A stretch of 64,000 nt of DNA from JAVBQB01 sp031549265. GTDB lineage: Bacteria; Bacillota; Clostridia; Oscillospirales; JAVBQB01. The position numbers and the translations under genes were made by a program. Shown one piece after another: positions 17,363 to 25,035 of the stretch (positions within the stretch are counted from its first letter, which is position 1; the number at the start of each line of letters is the position of its first letter). The stretch lies in assembly GCA_031549265.1 (NCBI GenBank), contig JAVBQB010000002.1, positions 62,001 through 126,000 on the forward strand, read 5' to 3'. A model generated the notes under the pieces. That model saw nothing but the letters and a program-made list of their open reading frames with translations. It ran no database searches and was not told the DNA's origin.

Positions 17363-18556
17363 ATGCCGGATATTTTCAATATTATTATCATTCAGCCGAT
17401 ATCGTGGCTGCTGTTGTGGTGCTATGATTTAGTCAACAACTACGGCATCGCGATTATTCTTTTTACGCTTTTGACAAAGATCATTTTGCTTCCGCTCTCA
17501 TATAAGGGCAAAAAGGGCATGATGCAGACAGGACGTTTGCAGCCAAAAGTAACGCAGATCCAAAAAATGTATAAAGACGACCGGGCAAAGCAACAGCAGG
17601 AAATGGCCAAGCTGTATCAGCAGGAGGGTATCAGCCCTATGTCTGGCTGCCTTTGGTCACTGCTTCCGCTTCCCGTCCTGTTTGGACTTTACGGCGTTAT
17701 TAATAATCCGGTTACCAACCTGATGAAACTGACGCATACGCAGATTCAGGAAGTTGTGCAGCTGCCTGTCATAGCCGCGGCGCTCACCGATCCGGCAACC
17801 GGAGCCCCTCTTGCCGCCGGAGCTGCTGTGAACGAAATGCATCTCGCACAGATAATTCATGAGAACTATATGGCGGTGCATGCGCTGTTCCCGACAGTTA
17901 AGGATATCGACTTTAGTTTCCTCGGTCTTAATCTCTCCGTCGTGCCTCAATTCGCGTTTAGTCCGATGATTATTATTCCGATACTTGCGGGTCTCTCCGC
18001 CTGGCTTGCGACGATTATTACCCAGAAAACGTCAAATCAGCCTACACCCGCTGGCAGCGCGGGCATGATAATGAAGTTTATGCCGCTCCTGTCCGTCTAT
18101 TTCGGATTTATTCTCCCCGCAGGACTCGGCGTATACTGGATTGCCAGCGGACTTTTCGGCATTGTTCAAGATATTTTCTTCGCAAGGATTATAAATAAGA
18201 AACTTGCCGTAAAAGACGCCGAGCGTGAAGCTCTTGAGAAAAGACGAAAAGAGCAGGAAGAAGAAGTCAAGCGAGAAGCTGCGCAAAGGCGTGCTGAGCG
18301 GATACAGATGGAGCAGAGCAATTCGGGAAAACGTCCGCAGAGCGCCAAGCATTCCAACAAGCAGAAAAAAGGCAAGGTAAATATAGAGAAGCCTAAAGCA
18401 CCCGTTGAGACCGATTCAAGCAGTGATGAGATAATAGATATGGAACTCAGTGATAGTTCGGATACCGGCAATAATCAAACAGTGACACTGGAAAAAGACT
18501 CCGGAAAAAACCATGGTATTTCAGCTGAAAAGGCTGAAGACGGAAATAACGCCTAA
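17363..18556 (+). CDS. yidC: YidC/Oxa1/SpoIIIJ membrane insertase
   Basis: Inserts membrane proteins alone or with SecYEG. 397 residues. An N-terminal segment (IIIIQPISWLLLWCYDLV) leads to TM NYGIAIILFTLLTKIILLPL, a basic coiled cytoplasmic loop (about 50-85), the SPMSGCLWSLLPLPVLFGLY segment and further TM segments near 195-275. The C-terminal ~120 residues are cytoplasmic, highly charged, first basic coiled-coil and then acidic, typical of Gram-positive forms that contact ribosomes. No lipobox is seen. ATG with GGGGGAT upstream. Confidence 0.95.
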   Translation: MPDIFNIIIIQPISWLLLWCYDLVNNYGIAIILFTLLTKIILLPLSYKGKKGMMQTGRLQPKVTQIQKMYKDDRAKQQQEMAKLYQQEGISPMSGCLWSLLPLPVLFGLYGVINNPVTNLMKLTHTQIQEVVQLPVIAAALTDPATGAPLAAGAAVNEMHLAQIIHENYMAVHALFPTVKDIDFSFLGLNLSVVPQFAFSPMIIIPILAGLSAWLATIITQKTSNQPTPAGSAGMIMKFMPLLSVYFGFILPAGLGVYWIASGLFGIVQDIFFARIINKKLAVKDAEREALEKRRKEQEEEVKREAAQRRAERIQMEQSNSGKRPQSAKHSNKQKKGKVNIEKPKAPVETDSSSDEIIDMELSDSSDTGNNQTVTLEKDSGKNHGISAEKAEDGNNA

Positions 18557-18601
18557 TTCGAGAACTTCGATTATTACCTAACTGCGAAAGAAGTGAGTTT
18601 T

Positions 18602-19297
18602 GTGACAAAGTGCGTCGAGAAATCAGGAAAGACCATCGATGAAGCGATTAACGCGGCGTTGGCTGAACTGAATACTGAGCGCGACAAGGTGTCGGTTGAA
18701 GTGCTGGATAAGCCGAAGTCAGGTTTTCTGGGTATAGGCAGTGCGCTTGCCAGAGTGCGCGTCAGCTACAGCATGACGCAAAAGGACAAGGCTGAAAGTT
18801 TTCTCAGCGGCCTCATTGAAAAGATGCGTGTGGATATAAACTTCACAGTCAGCGACAGCGACCAAAACAGGCTGGACGTCAATCTTTTCGGAGAGAAGCA
18901 GGGAGTCATCATCGGCCGTCACGGTGACACTTTGGACGCGATACAGCATATTACGAGCTACGTGGTCAACAAAAGCGAGGATGACCACGTCAAGATTATT
19001 GTTGACTCAGAAGGTTACAGGGCGAGACGCGAGGCGACACTTGAACGACTGGCGCAGCGTACGGCACAAAAGGTAGTCTCTTACAAGAAGAACCAGATCA
19101 TGGAGCCGATGAATCCATACGAACGCCACGTCATCCATACAGCCTTACAGGAATACAAAAACGTCACTACCCATTCAGTAGGCAGCGAGCCTAGACGCCG
19201 TGTAGTCGTTTCATACGCGCCTAATGGCAGGCCAGTGCAGAGTGATAACCTGAAAGCGCCCTCAAGGCCCCCGCGCCAGCATACTCCGGAAAGCTAA
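18602..19297 (+). CDS. jag: Jag/KhpB RNA-binding protein
   Basis: 231 residues with the three Jag modules in order: Jag-N (about 1-50, ending KSGFLGIGS), a KH domain (about 90-145, IGRHGDTLDAIQHI) and R3H (about 150-205, with ERHVIH). KhpB/Jag proteins bind RNA, often with KhpA, and affect cell division and envelope genes. Two in-frame GTG codons compete (18593 and 18602); I chose 18602 because the GAAAGAAG stretch would be too close to the first. It follows yidC by 45 bp, the conserved spoIIIJ-jag pair. The usual next gene, mnmE, is absent. Confidence 0.93.
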   Translation: MTKCVEKSGKTIDEAINAALAELNTERDKVSVEVLDKPKSGFLGIGSALARVRVSYSMTQKDKAESFLSGLIEKMRVDINFTVSDSDQNRLDVNLFGEKQGVIIGRHGDTLDAIQHITSYVVNKSEDDHVKIIVDSEGYRARREATLERLAQRTAQKVVSYKKNQIMEPMNPYERHVIHTALQEYKNVTTHSVGSEPRRRVVVSYAPNGRPVQSDNLKAPSRPPRQHTPES

Positions 19298-19348
19298 CGC
19301 AAAGCTGCGTTCCGCTCGAGAGTTCCTGGCGGATAAGTGAATTATCAT

Positions 19349-19385
19349 ACTGGCGTTCGTAATAAGCGGCGCCAGTATTTTTATC
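19349..19385 (+). terminator. Terminator after jag
   Basis: ACTGGCG at 19349-19355 pairs with CGCCAGT at 19370-19376, followed by ATTTTTAT. It ends the rpmH-jag operon. Confidence 0.65.
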
Positions 19386-19436
19386 TTACTACTTACTGTT
19401 ATAGTATTGGATAAGACATGAGCGTTAGCCAATAGC

Positions 19437-19477
19437 AAAAAAGTCCCGTGGTGCAGCATTAAACTGCGACCCGGGAC
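19437..19477 (-). terminator. serS terminator
   Basis: On the minus strand GTCCCG (plus 19472-19477) pairs with CGGGAC (plus 19443-19448), with additional inner pairing, followed by six T residues (plus 19437-19442). The stem also reads on the plus strand with a weaker T-run. Confidence 0.7.
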
Positions 19478-19494
19478 TTTGAAATTTTTATTGT

Positions 19495-20769
19495 CTATTC
19501 GATAACGGACAAACCGCGCATATATGGGCGGAGCGCTTCCGGAACAATCACTTTTCCGTCCCTGGTCTGGAATATCTCCAGGATGCACGCCACAGTCCGG
19601 CCAATGGCAACGCCCGAGCCGTTGAGCGTGTGGACAAATGCCGGTTTGTCGCCGGTATCGGCGCGGCACCTGATGGCGGCGCGCCGCGCCTGAAAACTTT
19701 CGAAATTAGAGCAGCTGGATATTTCGACGTACCTGGAATAGGACGGCATCCAGACCTCGATATCATATGTCATCGCGCTGCAAAAGCCCATATCACCCGA
19801 GCAAAGTCGAACAACCCTGTGGGGCAGGCCGAGCTGCTCCAGTACGAAGCACGCGTCGGTAGTGAGGGATTCAAGTTCCTGATAGGAAGTCTCGGCTGTT
19901 GTGAACTTGACAAGCTCCACCTTGTTAAACTGGTGCTGACGGATGAGGCCGCGCGTATCCCGGCCCGCGGCGCCCGCCTCCGCACGGAAACAGGCGGAGT
20001 ATGCGCAGTACTTGATAGGCAGCGAGGCGGAGTCAAGAATTTCATCGCGGTGCATGTTCGTAATCGGCACCTCGGCGGTTGGGATAAGAAAAAGATCGTC
20101 GTTAGAGATGCGGAAGGCGTCTTCCTCGAATTTCGGAAGCTGACCGGTTCCGGTCATGGATGCGCGGTTGACCAGAAACGGCGGAAAGATTTCCGTATAT
20201 CCTCTTGTGGAATGGGTGTCAAGATAAAAGTTGATAATAGCACGCTCGAGCAGAGCGCCCGCGCCCTTATAAAAGTGAAAACGAGCTCCGGTCACCTTGG
20301 CAGCGGTGGTCGGATCGAGAATACCGAGATTCGCGCCTATTTCCCAGTGCGGCTTTGGCTCAAAGTCAAAATCGGGCGGCGATCCCCATTTGCGGTATTC
20401 GACGTTATCGTTGGCATCAGCGCCCTCTGGAACATCAGAATATGGCAAATTAGGAATAGAATGGAGAATAGCGTCAATCTGAACCTGGAAGTTTGAAAGC
20501 TTTGGTTCAAGCTCCTTCAGCTCGTCAGATGCCGCTTTCATTTCCTGCATTATTGCGGATACATCCTCGCCGGCCTTTTTCATTGCGGGAATTTTCTTGG
20601 ACGCGGCGTTTTGAGTGGCTTTGAGCTGCTCCGTAAGCTGAAGGAATTCACGTCTCTTTTCGTCCAGCTCCAGCAGAAGGCTTACGTCCTGCGAATAATC
20701 TTTATTTCTGGTTGACAGGCGTGAAATAACAAAATCGGGATTATCGCGGATTGTTTTCAGATCGAGCAT
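19495..20769 (-). CDS. serS: Seryl-tRNA synthetase
   Basis: Charges tRNA-Ser, and tRNA-Sec if present. 424 residues, class II. The N-terminal ~105 residues form the two-helix coiled-coil arm that grips the long variable arm of tRNA-Ser. Motif 2 region FRAEAGAAGRDTRGLIRQHQ and motif 3 NGSGVAIGRTVACILE are intact. ATG at 20769 with GAAGGTGA upstream. It is only 4 bp after the coiled-coil membrane-protein gene, so it is cotranscribed with the parB cluster; no T-box leader fits in that gap. Confidence 0.96.
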   Translation of the reverse strand: MLDLKTIRDNPDFVISRLSTRNKDYSQDVSLLLELDEKRREFLQLTEQLKATQNAASKKIPAMKKAGEDVSAIMQEMKAASDELKELEPKLSNFQVQIDAILHSIPNLPYSDVPEGADANDNVEYRKWGSPPDFDFEPKPHWEIGANLGILDPTTAAKVTGARFHFYKGAGALLERAIINFYLDTHSTRGYTEIFPPFLVNRASMTGTGQLPKFEEDAFRISNDDLFLIPTAEVPITNMHRDEILDSASLPIKYCAYSACFRAEAGAAGRDTRGLIRQHQFNKVELVKFTTAETSYQELESLTTDACFVLEQLGLPHRVVRLCSGDMGFCSAMTYDIEVWMPSYSRYVEISSCSNFESFQARRAAIRCRADTGDKPAFVHTLNGSGVAIGRTVACILEIFQTRDGKVIVPEALRPYMRGLSVIE

Positions 20770-20773
20770 TGTT

Positions 20774-21442
20774 TCACCTTCGAAGTTGTTTTTTTATAGT
20801 TTGATATATGTCGGCAGGCGACGGTTCACCCTCGGTCGCCGGGGTTTCCGGTAAATACTGTTCAAGAGACTCACCCTCAAACCGGTCGATGACCGCGCGC
20901 GCGGCGGTTCTCTGCTTTGCCGCCGTCAGGCTTTGAAGTTCAACAAGCAGCGACATAGCCATATTGGATTTTGCGAGTGTTTCCTGCTTTGCTTTCTGTT
21001 CATAAAGCTGAGTTGAAACTGATTTAATCTCGTCGGCCAGTTTTTTATTTGATTCCTGCTCGGCAAGTAAGTCTGATTTTATAGCAGTGATTTCGCCTGT
21101 AAGCTCTTTAATATCGTTTACCAGTTCGTTATTTTCATCCCATAATTTTTCGGTCGCGCTTTTGGCGCTGAGAGAAAATTCGTGCTTCAGAGTTTTTAAT
21201 TGAGCCTCGCTGTTGCGCGACTGAATAAAATAAGATAGCAATATGAGAAGGAATGCCAAAATAAACAAAATTAGGGTATAAATAAACAAAAAACGACGGG
21301 ACTTTTTGCCCTTGTTTGCTTCAGGCACAAGAATATTATCGGAGTCTTCAGTCTCGCCGGTGTTCGGAAGCAATGAGTTCGGGTCTGTTGAAACACCGTC
21401 GTTGCTGTCGGCAGAAGGAGATTTGTCGCGATCATTGTCCAT
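20774..21442 (-). CDS. Single-pass membrane protein with coiled coil, between parB and serS
   Basis: 222 residues, family not recognised. Layout: an acidic, disordered N-terminus (about 1-45), a basic KGKKSRR anchor, one TM segment (about 50-73, FIYTLILFILAFLLILLSYF), a long Glu/Lys/Leu heptad coiled coil (about 80-160), and a short C-terminal helical part. The topology suggests N-terminus inside and coiled coil outside. Its start overlaps the parB stop by 11 bases and its stop is 4 bp from serS. Possibly related to envelope or chromosome-membrane contacts, but no function is established. Confidence 0.8.
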   Translation of the reverse strand: MDNDRDKSPSADSNDGVSTDPNSLLPNTGETEDSDNILVPEANKGKKSRRFLFIYTLILFILAFLLILLSYFIQSRNSEAQLKTLKHEFSLSAKSATEKLWDENNELVNDIKELTGEITAIKSDLLAEQESNKKLADEIKSVSTQLYEQKAKQETLAKSNMAMSLLVELQSLTAAKQRTAARAVIDRFEGESLEQYLPETPATEGEPSPADIYQTIKKQLRR

Positions 21443-22322
21443 CTCGGTCGTTACCTCCCGCAGAAGATATGCCGCTCAGCCCGGAGAGGAGGGAGGTGAG
21501 AAAGTCAAAATCATCGGGCCCGTAGAACTCGAGCTCGAATCGTCCTTTACTGCGGCCGGATACAATACGAACTCTCCGTCCGAGTGTGGACGACAGATTG
21601 CGCTCCACATCTTCAATATTAGAAACAGACTGCTCGGGAGAGGACGGATCGCCCGTTATTTCCTGGCACATTTTTTTAACAAGTTTTTCGGTTTGTCGAA
21701 CGGAAAGCTGCGCCGCGATGATTTTCTCGGCCACCGCAATCTGATCGTCGGGGGAGGCGAGCTGCAAGAGCGCCCGGGCGTGTCCGCTTGTAAGCCGGCC
21801 GTCCTGAACGGCCTCGATAACAGGAGCTGGGAGCTGCAATAACCGGAGCGCATTTGCGACCACCGGACGGGACTTGCCGACGCGCGCCGCTGTGTCCTCC
21901 TGGGTCAATCCGTAATCCTGAATGAGTGACTTGAAACCCTCGGCTTCCTCAATCGGATTAAGATCTTCGCGTTGAAGGTTTTCAATCAGAGCAAGCTCCA
22001 TCGCGTGCAGATCGTCGGCTTCAACTACAAAAGCGGGAACCTCGCTGAGGCCGGCAAGTTTAGCGGCGCGCCAGCGACGTTCGCCCGCGATTATCTGATA
22101 TTTACCATCGGGCAGCAGGCGGACGGCAATTGGCTGCAATAGACCGTGCTGCCGGATGCTGTCGGACAGGTCGTCGAGCGCCTGAGGGTCGAATATCTTT
22201 CGCGGCTGGGATGCGTTCGGGATTATTTCGTGCAATTTTAGCGTGACGCTGCCCTGGCTTGCTGACGTCGCATTTTCGCCGAATAGGGCGTCAAGGCCTT
22301 TGCCCAAACCTTTTATTGACAT
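21432..22322 (-). CDS. parB: ParB/Spo0J chromosome partition protein
   Basis: CTP-dependent clamp that loads at parS, spreads along origin DNA and recruits SMC. 296 residues. The CTPase/ParB-N box is visible as QHGLLQPIAVRLL and AGERRWRAAKLAGL, with LIENLQREDLNPIEEAEG. The helix-turn-helix reads VGKSRPVVANALRLLQLP, then LTSGHARALL. Arg and Gly at the two main specificity positions are the parS-type residues described for ParB. C-terminal dimer domain. ATG at 22322. soj is 54 bp upstream. Confidence 0.95.
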   Translation of the reverse strand: MSIKGLGKGLDALFGENATSASQGSVTLKLHEIIPNASQPRKIFDPQALDDLSDSIRQHGLLQPIAVRLLPDGKYQIIAGERRWRAAKLAGLSEVPAFVVEADDLHAMELALIENLQREDLNPIEEAEGFKSLIQDYGLTQEDTAARVGKSRPVVANALRLLQLPAPVIEAVQDGRLTSGHARALLQLASPDDQIAVAEKIIAAQLSVRQTEKLVKKMCQEITGDPSSPEQSVSNIEDVERNLSSTLGRRVRIVSGRSKGRFELEFYGPDDFDFLTSLLSGLSGISSAGGNDRDGQ

Positions 22323-22376
22323 AGAGCCTCCTGAATATTAACAAAGTCGGCACGGCTTCGGTCTCTGTAATAGGTC

Positions 22377-23141
22377 TCATACAGCTTTGCTCTGCCGCGC
22401 GATAATTTCGCCCGCAAGCTCAAGATAGCTGTCGCTGCCGCGCGACATGCGGTCATATGCGATCACAGGCAGTCCGTGACTGGGAGCCTCCGAAAGGCGG
22501 ACGTTGCGCGGGACAACTGCGCTGAAAATCTTGCCTGGGAAAAAGCGCTTGACCTCACCCGCGACTTGAAGAGAGAGATTCGTGCGCGAGTCAAACATGG
22601 TTAGCAGCACGCCCTCTAGCTCAAGCGAGGGATTAAGCGATTTTTTGACCAGCCGGACTGTATACATCAGATCCGAAAGTCCCTCCAGCGCATAGTATTC
22701 GCACTGCACAGGAACAAGCAGCGTATCCGCCGAGCAGAGCGCGTTCAGAGTAAGAAGTCCGAGTGAGGGGGGGCAGTCGATGATTATATAGTCATATCTG
22801 TCGCGCAAAGCCGACAGCTTGTCCTTCATTAAATATTCGCGTCCCGGCGTCGCGACAAGTTCAATCTCCGCGCCGGACAGCGTCTTATTAGAGGGCAGAA
22901 CATCACCGAATTTCGTGGAGACTATTGTCTCGTCGACGTCCGCGTCATTGATTAACAGGTCATACACGTTAGGGGAGACAGACTTGTCCACGCCGAGGCC
23001 GGACGTCGTATTGCCCTGCGGATCGAGATCGCAGACCAGAACTTTGCAGCCCTTGGAATGAAGAGAGGCTGTCAAATTGACACAGGTAGTGGTCTTGCCG
23101 ACGCCGCCCTTTTGGTTAACTACTGCGATTATTTTAGACAT
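22377..23141 (-). CDS. soj: ParA/Soj partition ATPase
   Basis: Deviant Walker ATPase that binds DNA nonspecifically in its ATP-dimer form and is stimulated by ParB; in Bacillus it also regulates DnaA. 254 residues. P-loop KGGVGKTTTCVNL with the signature Lys, LVCDLDPQGNTTSGLG, and Walker B region IIIDCPPSLGLLTLNAL. ATG at 23141. It precedes parB and lies next to the parS site and the Noc-like gene. Confidence 0.96.
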   Translation of the reverse strand: MSKIIAVVNQKGGVGKTTTCVNLTASLHSKGCKVLVCDLDPQGNTTSGLGVDKSVSPNVYDLLINDADVDETIVSTKFGDVLPSNKTLSGAEIELVATPGREYLMKDKLSALRDRYDYIIIDCPPSLGLLTLNALCSADTLLVPVQCEYYALEGLSDLMYTVRLVKKSLNPSLELEGVLLTMFDSRTNLSLQVAGEVKRFFPGKIFSAVVPRNVRLSEAPSHGLPVIAYDRMSRGSDSYLELAGEIIARQSKAV

Positions 23142-23253
23142 ACAACCTCCCGAAAATACATTTTTTTCAGTATAACATAGTATTTAGATAAAGACAATAA
23201 AGAATCGCGCAAACATATAGCCTGCGCGATTGGAAATTTTGTTAAACATTTTT

Positions 23254-23269
23254 TGTTTCACGTGAAACA
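23254..23269. promoter_or_regulatory. parS centromere site
   Basis: TGTTTCACGTGAAACA, a perfect match to the Firmicute parS consensus, extending to an 18-base palindrome (23253-23270). It lies between soj and the Noc-like gene. ParB should load here and spread. No second copy was noticed. Confidence 0.95.
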
Positions 23270-23292
23270 AAGCGAGTCGCAGTATGCCGAAA

Positions 23293-24195
23293 TCAGGCGT
23301 TTTTGGGGATATGTATAGTCAGAACAATGTCGCTTTCGCCCACAACCTTGTCACATCGGGCGTTAAACCCAGAGGATTTCATCACGTCAATGGCATGATT
23401 TATTGTGTTAAGAAACAACCGGACATCCTTGACAACAAACATAGTCTTCTGACTTCTCAAATTGCTTTTGTGCGACTTGCCAGTCGAGGGCAAAATAGAA
23501 GCGGCGGCAAGCTCAACGGAAACCTGCTCCGGCTCAGGCTCGGGTTCGATTGGAAAATAAGTAGGACAGAGCAGCTTGTCAATATATTCGTCAGACTGTT
23601 GGACGTTCATCGAAAAATGTACGATATGCTGAGCTGCTTGAACACGCTGATTTTCGTCGGTTATACGCAGGAGTGCGCGAGCGTGCCGTTCTGTGAGGCC
23701 TGACTTGCGAATAAAATCAATAAGTTCAGGCGGATGACGCAGCAGTCGAAGCTTATTCGCGACAGACGACTGCGACTTACCGACTCTTTTGGATGCCTCC
23801 TCCTGGGAGAGTCCAAAAACTTTAATGAGCCTCTGCAAACCCTCGGCTTCCTCAAAAAAATCAAGATCATGTCTTTGAAGATTTTCGACAAGCGCAATAA
23901 GCGAAGACTGTTGCTCGTCAACTTCCAGGACAATGCACGGCACGTCGGAGAGACCGGCGAGCTTCGCGGCGCGCAGGCGGCGTTCGCCCGCCACCAGCTC
24001 GAATCCTCCGCGGCGGCGCCGTACGGTCAAAGGCTGCAATACGCCAAATTGACAGATGCTTTCAGAGAGTTCCTGTAACCGGGCTTGGTCAAAAATTCGG
24101 CGCGGCTGAAACGGATTGGGGACGATAGCGCAGACTTTTATGTATGTGACTTTTCCCGATTCAAACAAGTCATTTTTCTTTCTAAAGTTCATCAT
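23293..24195 (-). CDS. noc: Noc-like ParB paralog (nucleoid occlusion type)
   Basis: 300 residues, ParB fold: ParB-N box QFGVLQPLTVRRR and AGERRLRAAKLAGL, LIALVENLQRHDLD, then a helix-turn-helix VGKSQSSVANKLRLLRHP and GLTERHARALL. At the four residues reported to switch ParB to Noc specificity it has Gln, Lys, Arg and Arg, matching Noc (Gln, Lys, Lys, Arg) with one conservative change. The C-terminal ~80 residues form a divergent dimer region. I chose ATG at 24195 with AGGAGG 6 bases upstream; the longer frame to 24267 is rejected. In Bacillus Noc blocks division over DNA; here the role is inferred. Confidence 0.85.
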   Translation of the reverse strand: MMNFRKKNDLFESGKVTYIKVCAIVPNPFQPRRIFDQARLQELSESICQFGVLQPLTVRRRRGGFELVAGERRLRAAKLAGLSDVPCIVLEVDEQQSSLIALVENLQRHDLDFFEEAEGLQRLIKVFGLSQEEASKRVGKSQSSVANKLRLLRHPPELIDFIRKSGLTERHARALLRITDENQRVQAAQHIVHFSMNVQQSDEYIDKLLCPTYFPIEPEPEPEQVSVELAAASILPSTGKSHKSNLRSQKTMFVVKDVRLFLNTINHAIDVMKSSGFNARCDKVVGESDIVLTIHIPKNA

Positions 24196-24318
24196 TGTCC
24201 ACCTCCTAGAGCCTATACTAGCATAAGGCGAGATAGAAAAATGGCGGATTATGACGACTAATTCCATTATTTGTTAATTATTATTTAAACATACTGGGAA
24301 ATGAAATAATTATCCGAA

Positions 24319-25035
24319 TCAGAGCGGGTCACGCGATATTTTCGCAAACCTACGCGGGAAATTGGACGGCGTGGGCAATATTTTTCGAATATTTATGACT
24401 GAACGCGAAATGTCAATCGTCGGAATTGAGTAAACGTCGGCAGAAACAAGCTCGCCTCCCAGTGTCTTGACAGCATTCTCGGAAAGCGCGAGCTCGTCCG
24501 CAATGTCGCTGCTTTTCATAGCGAGCAGGGCGCCGGATATCTTGATAAACGGCAAAGTAAGCTCAGAGAGCATGGGCAGAGAAGCAACGGCCCGCGATAC
24601 GGCAAAGTCGAACTGCTCACGGTAGTCCGGGTCTTGTGCAAGCTCCTCGGCTCGGGCGTGGATACACTGAACGTCGGTGATTGAAAGGCTCTCGCAGAGA
24701 CTTGAGAGGAAATCAACACGTTTAAGATTACTGTCAACCATAGTCAGCCGGATGGAAGGGTCAAGTATCTTGAGCGGAAGGCCGGGAAAGCCCGCGCCGG
24801 AGCCGATATCAATAACGGACGAACCGGAAAGACTAGCGCATTTCAGCAAATATGCGCTGTCGGCAAAATGCTTGATCGCAACCTCTGTCGGGGAGGTAAT
24901 CGCAGTGAGGTTAAAGTTTCGCGCCGAGATGTGAAGCTCGCGGTTATAGATTTCGAACTGCTCAAGCATCGTGGGAGTGAAGCCGATCTGCCACGCGCAT
25001 AGGATCTGGCGCAGCGGCGTCAACAATTCATTCAT
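24319..25035 (-). CDS. rsmG: 16S rRNA (guanine-N7) methyltransferase RsmG
   Basis: SAM-dependent methylation of 16S rRNA G527. 238 residues. Motifs: NFNLTAIT, KHFADSAYL, SAM loop VIDIGSGAGFPGLPL, MVDSNLKRVDFL, and AVSRAVASLP. ATG at 25035 with AGGTG 6 bases upstream. It overlaps the mnmG stop by 8 bases, the classic gidA-gidB pair. Confidence 0.95.
   Translation of the reverse strand: MNELLTPLRQILCAWQIGFTPTMLEQFEIYNRELHISARNFNLTAITSPTEVAIKHFADSAYLLKCASLSGSSVIDIGSGAGFPGLPLKILDPSIRLTMVDSNLKRVDFLSSLCESLSITDVQCIHARAEELAQDPDYREQFDFAVSRAVASLPMLSELTLPFIKISGALLAMKSSDIADELALSENAVKTLGGELVSADVYSIPTIDISRSVINIRKILPTPSNFPRRFAKISRDPL

Noticed and set aside
20770..20773. T-box leader for serS
   Set aside because: serS begins 4 bp after the preceding gene, so there is no room for a T-box.
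24355..24362. CGGGAAAT as a Noc-binding site
   Set aside because: It matches only half of ATTTCCCGGGAAAT and lies inside rsmG; the other half is absent.
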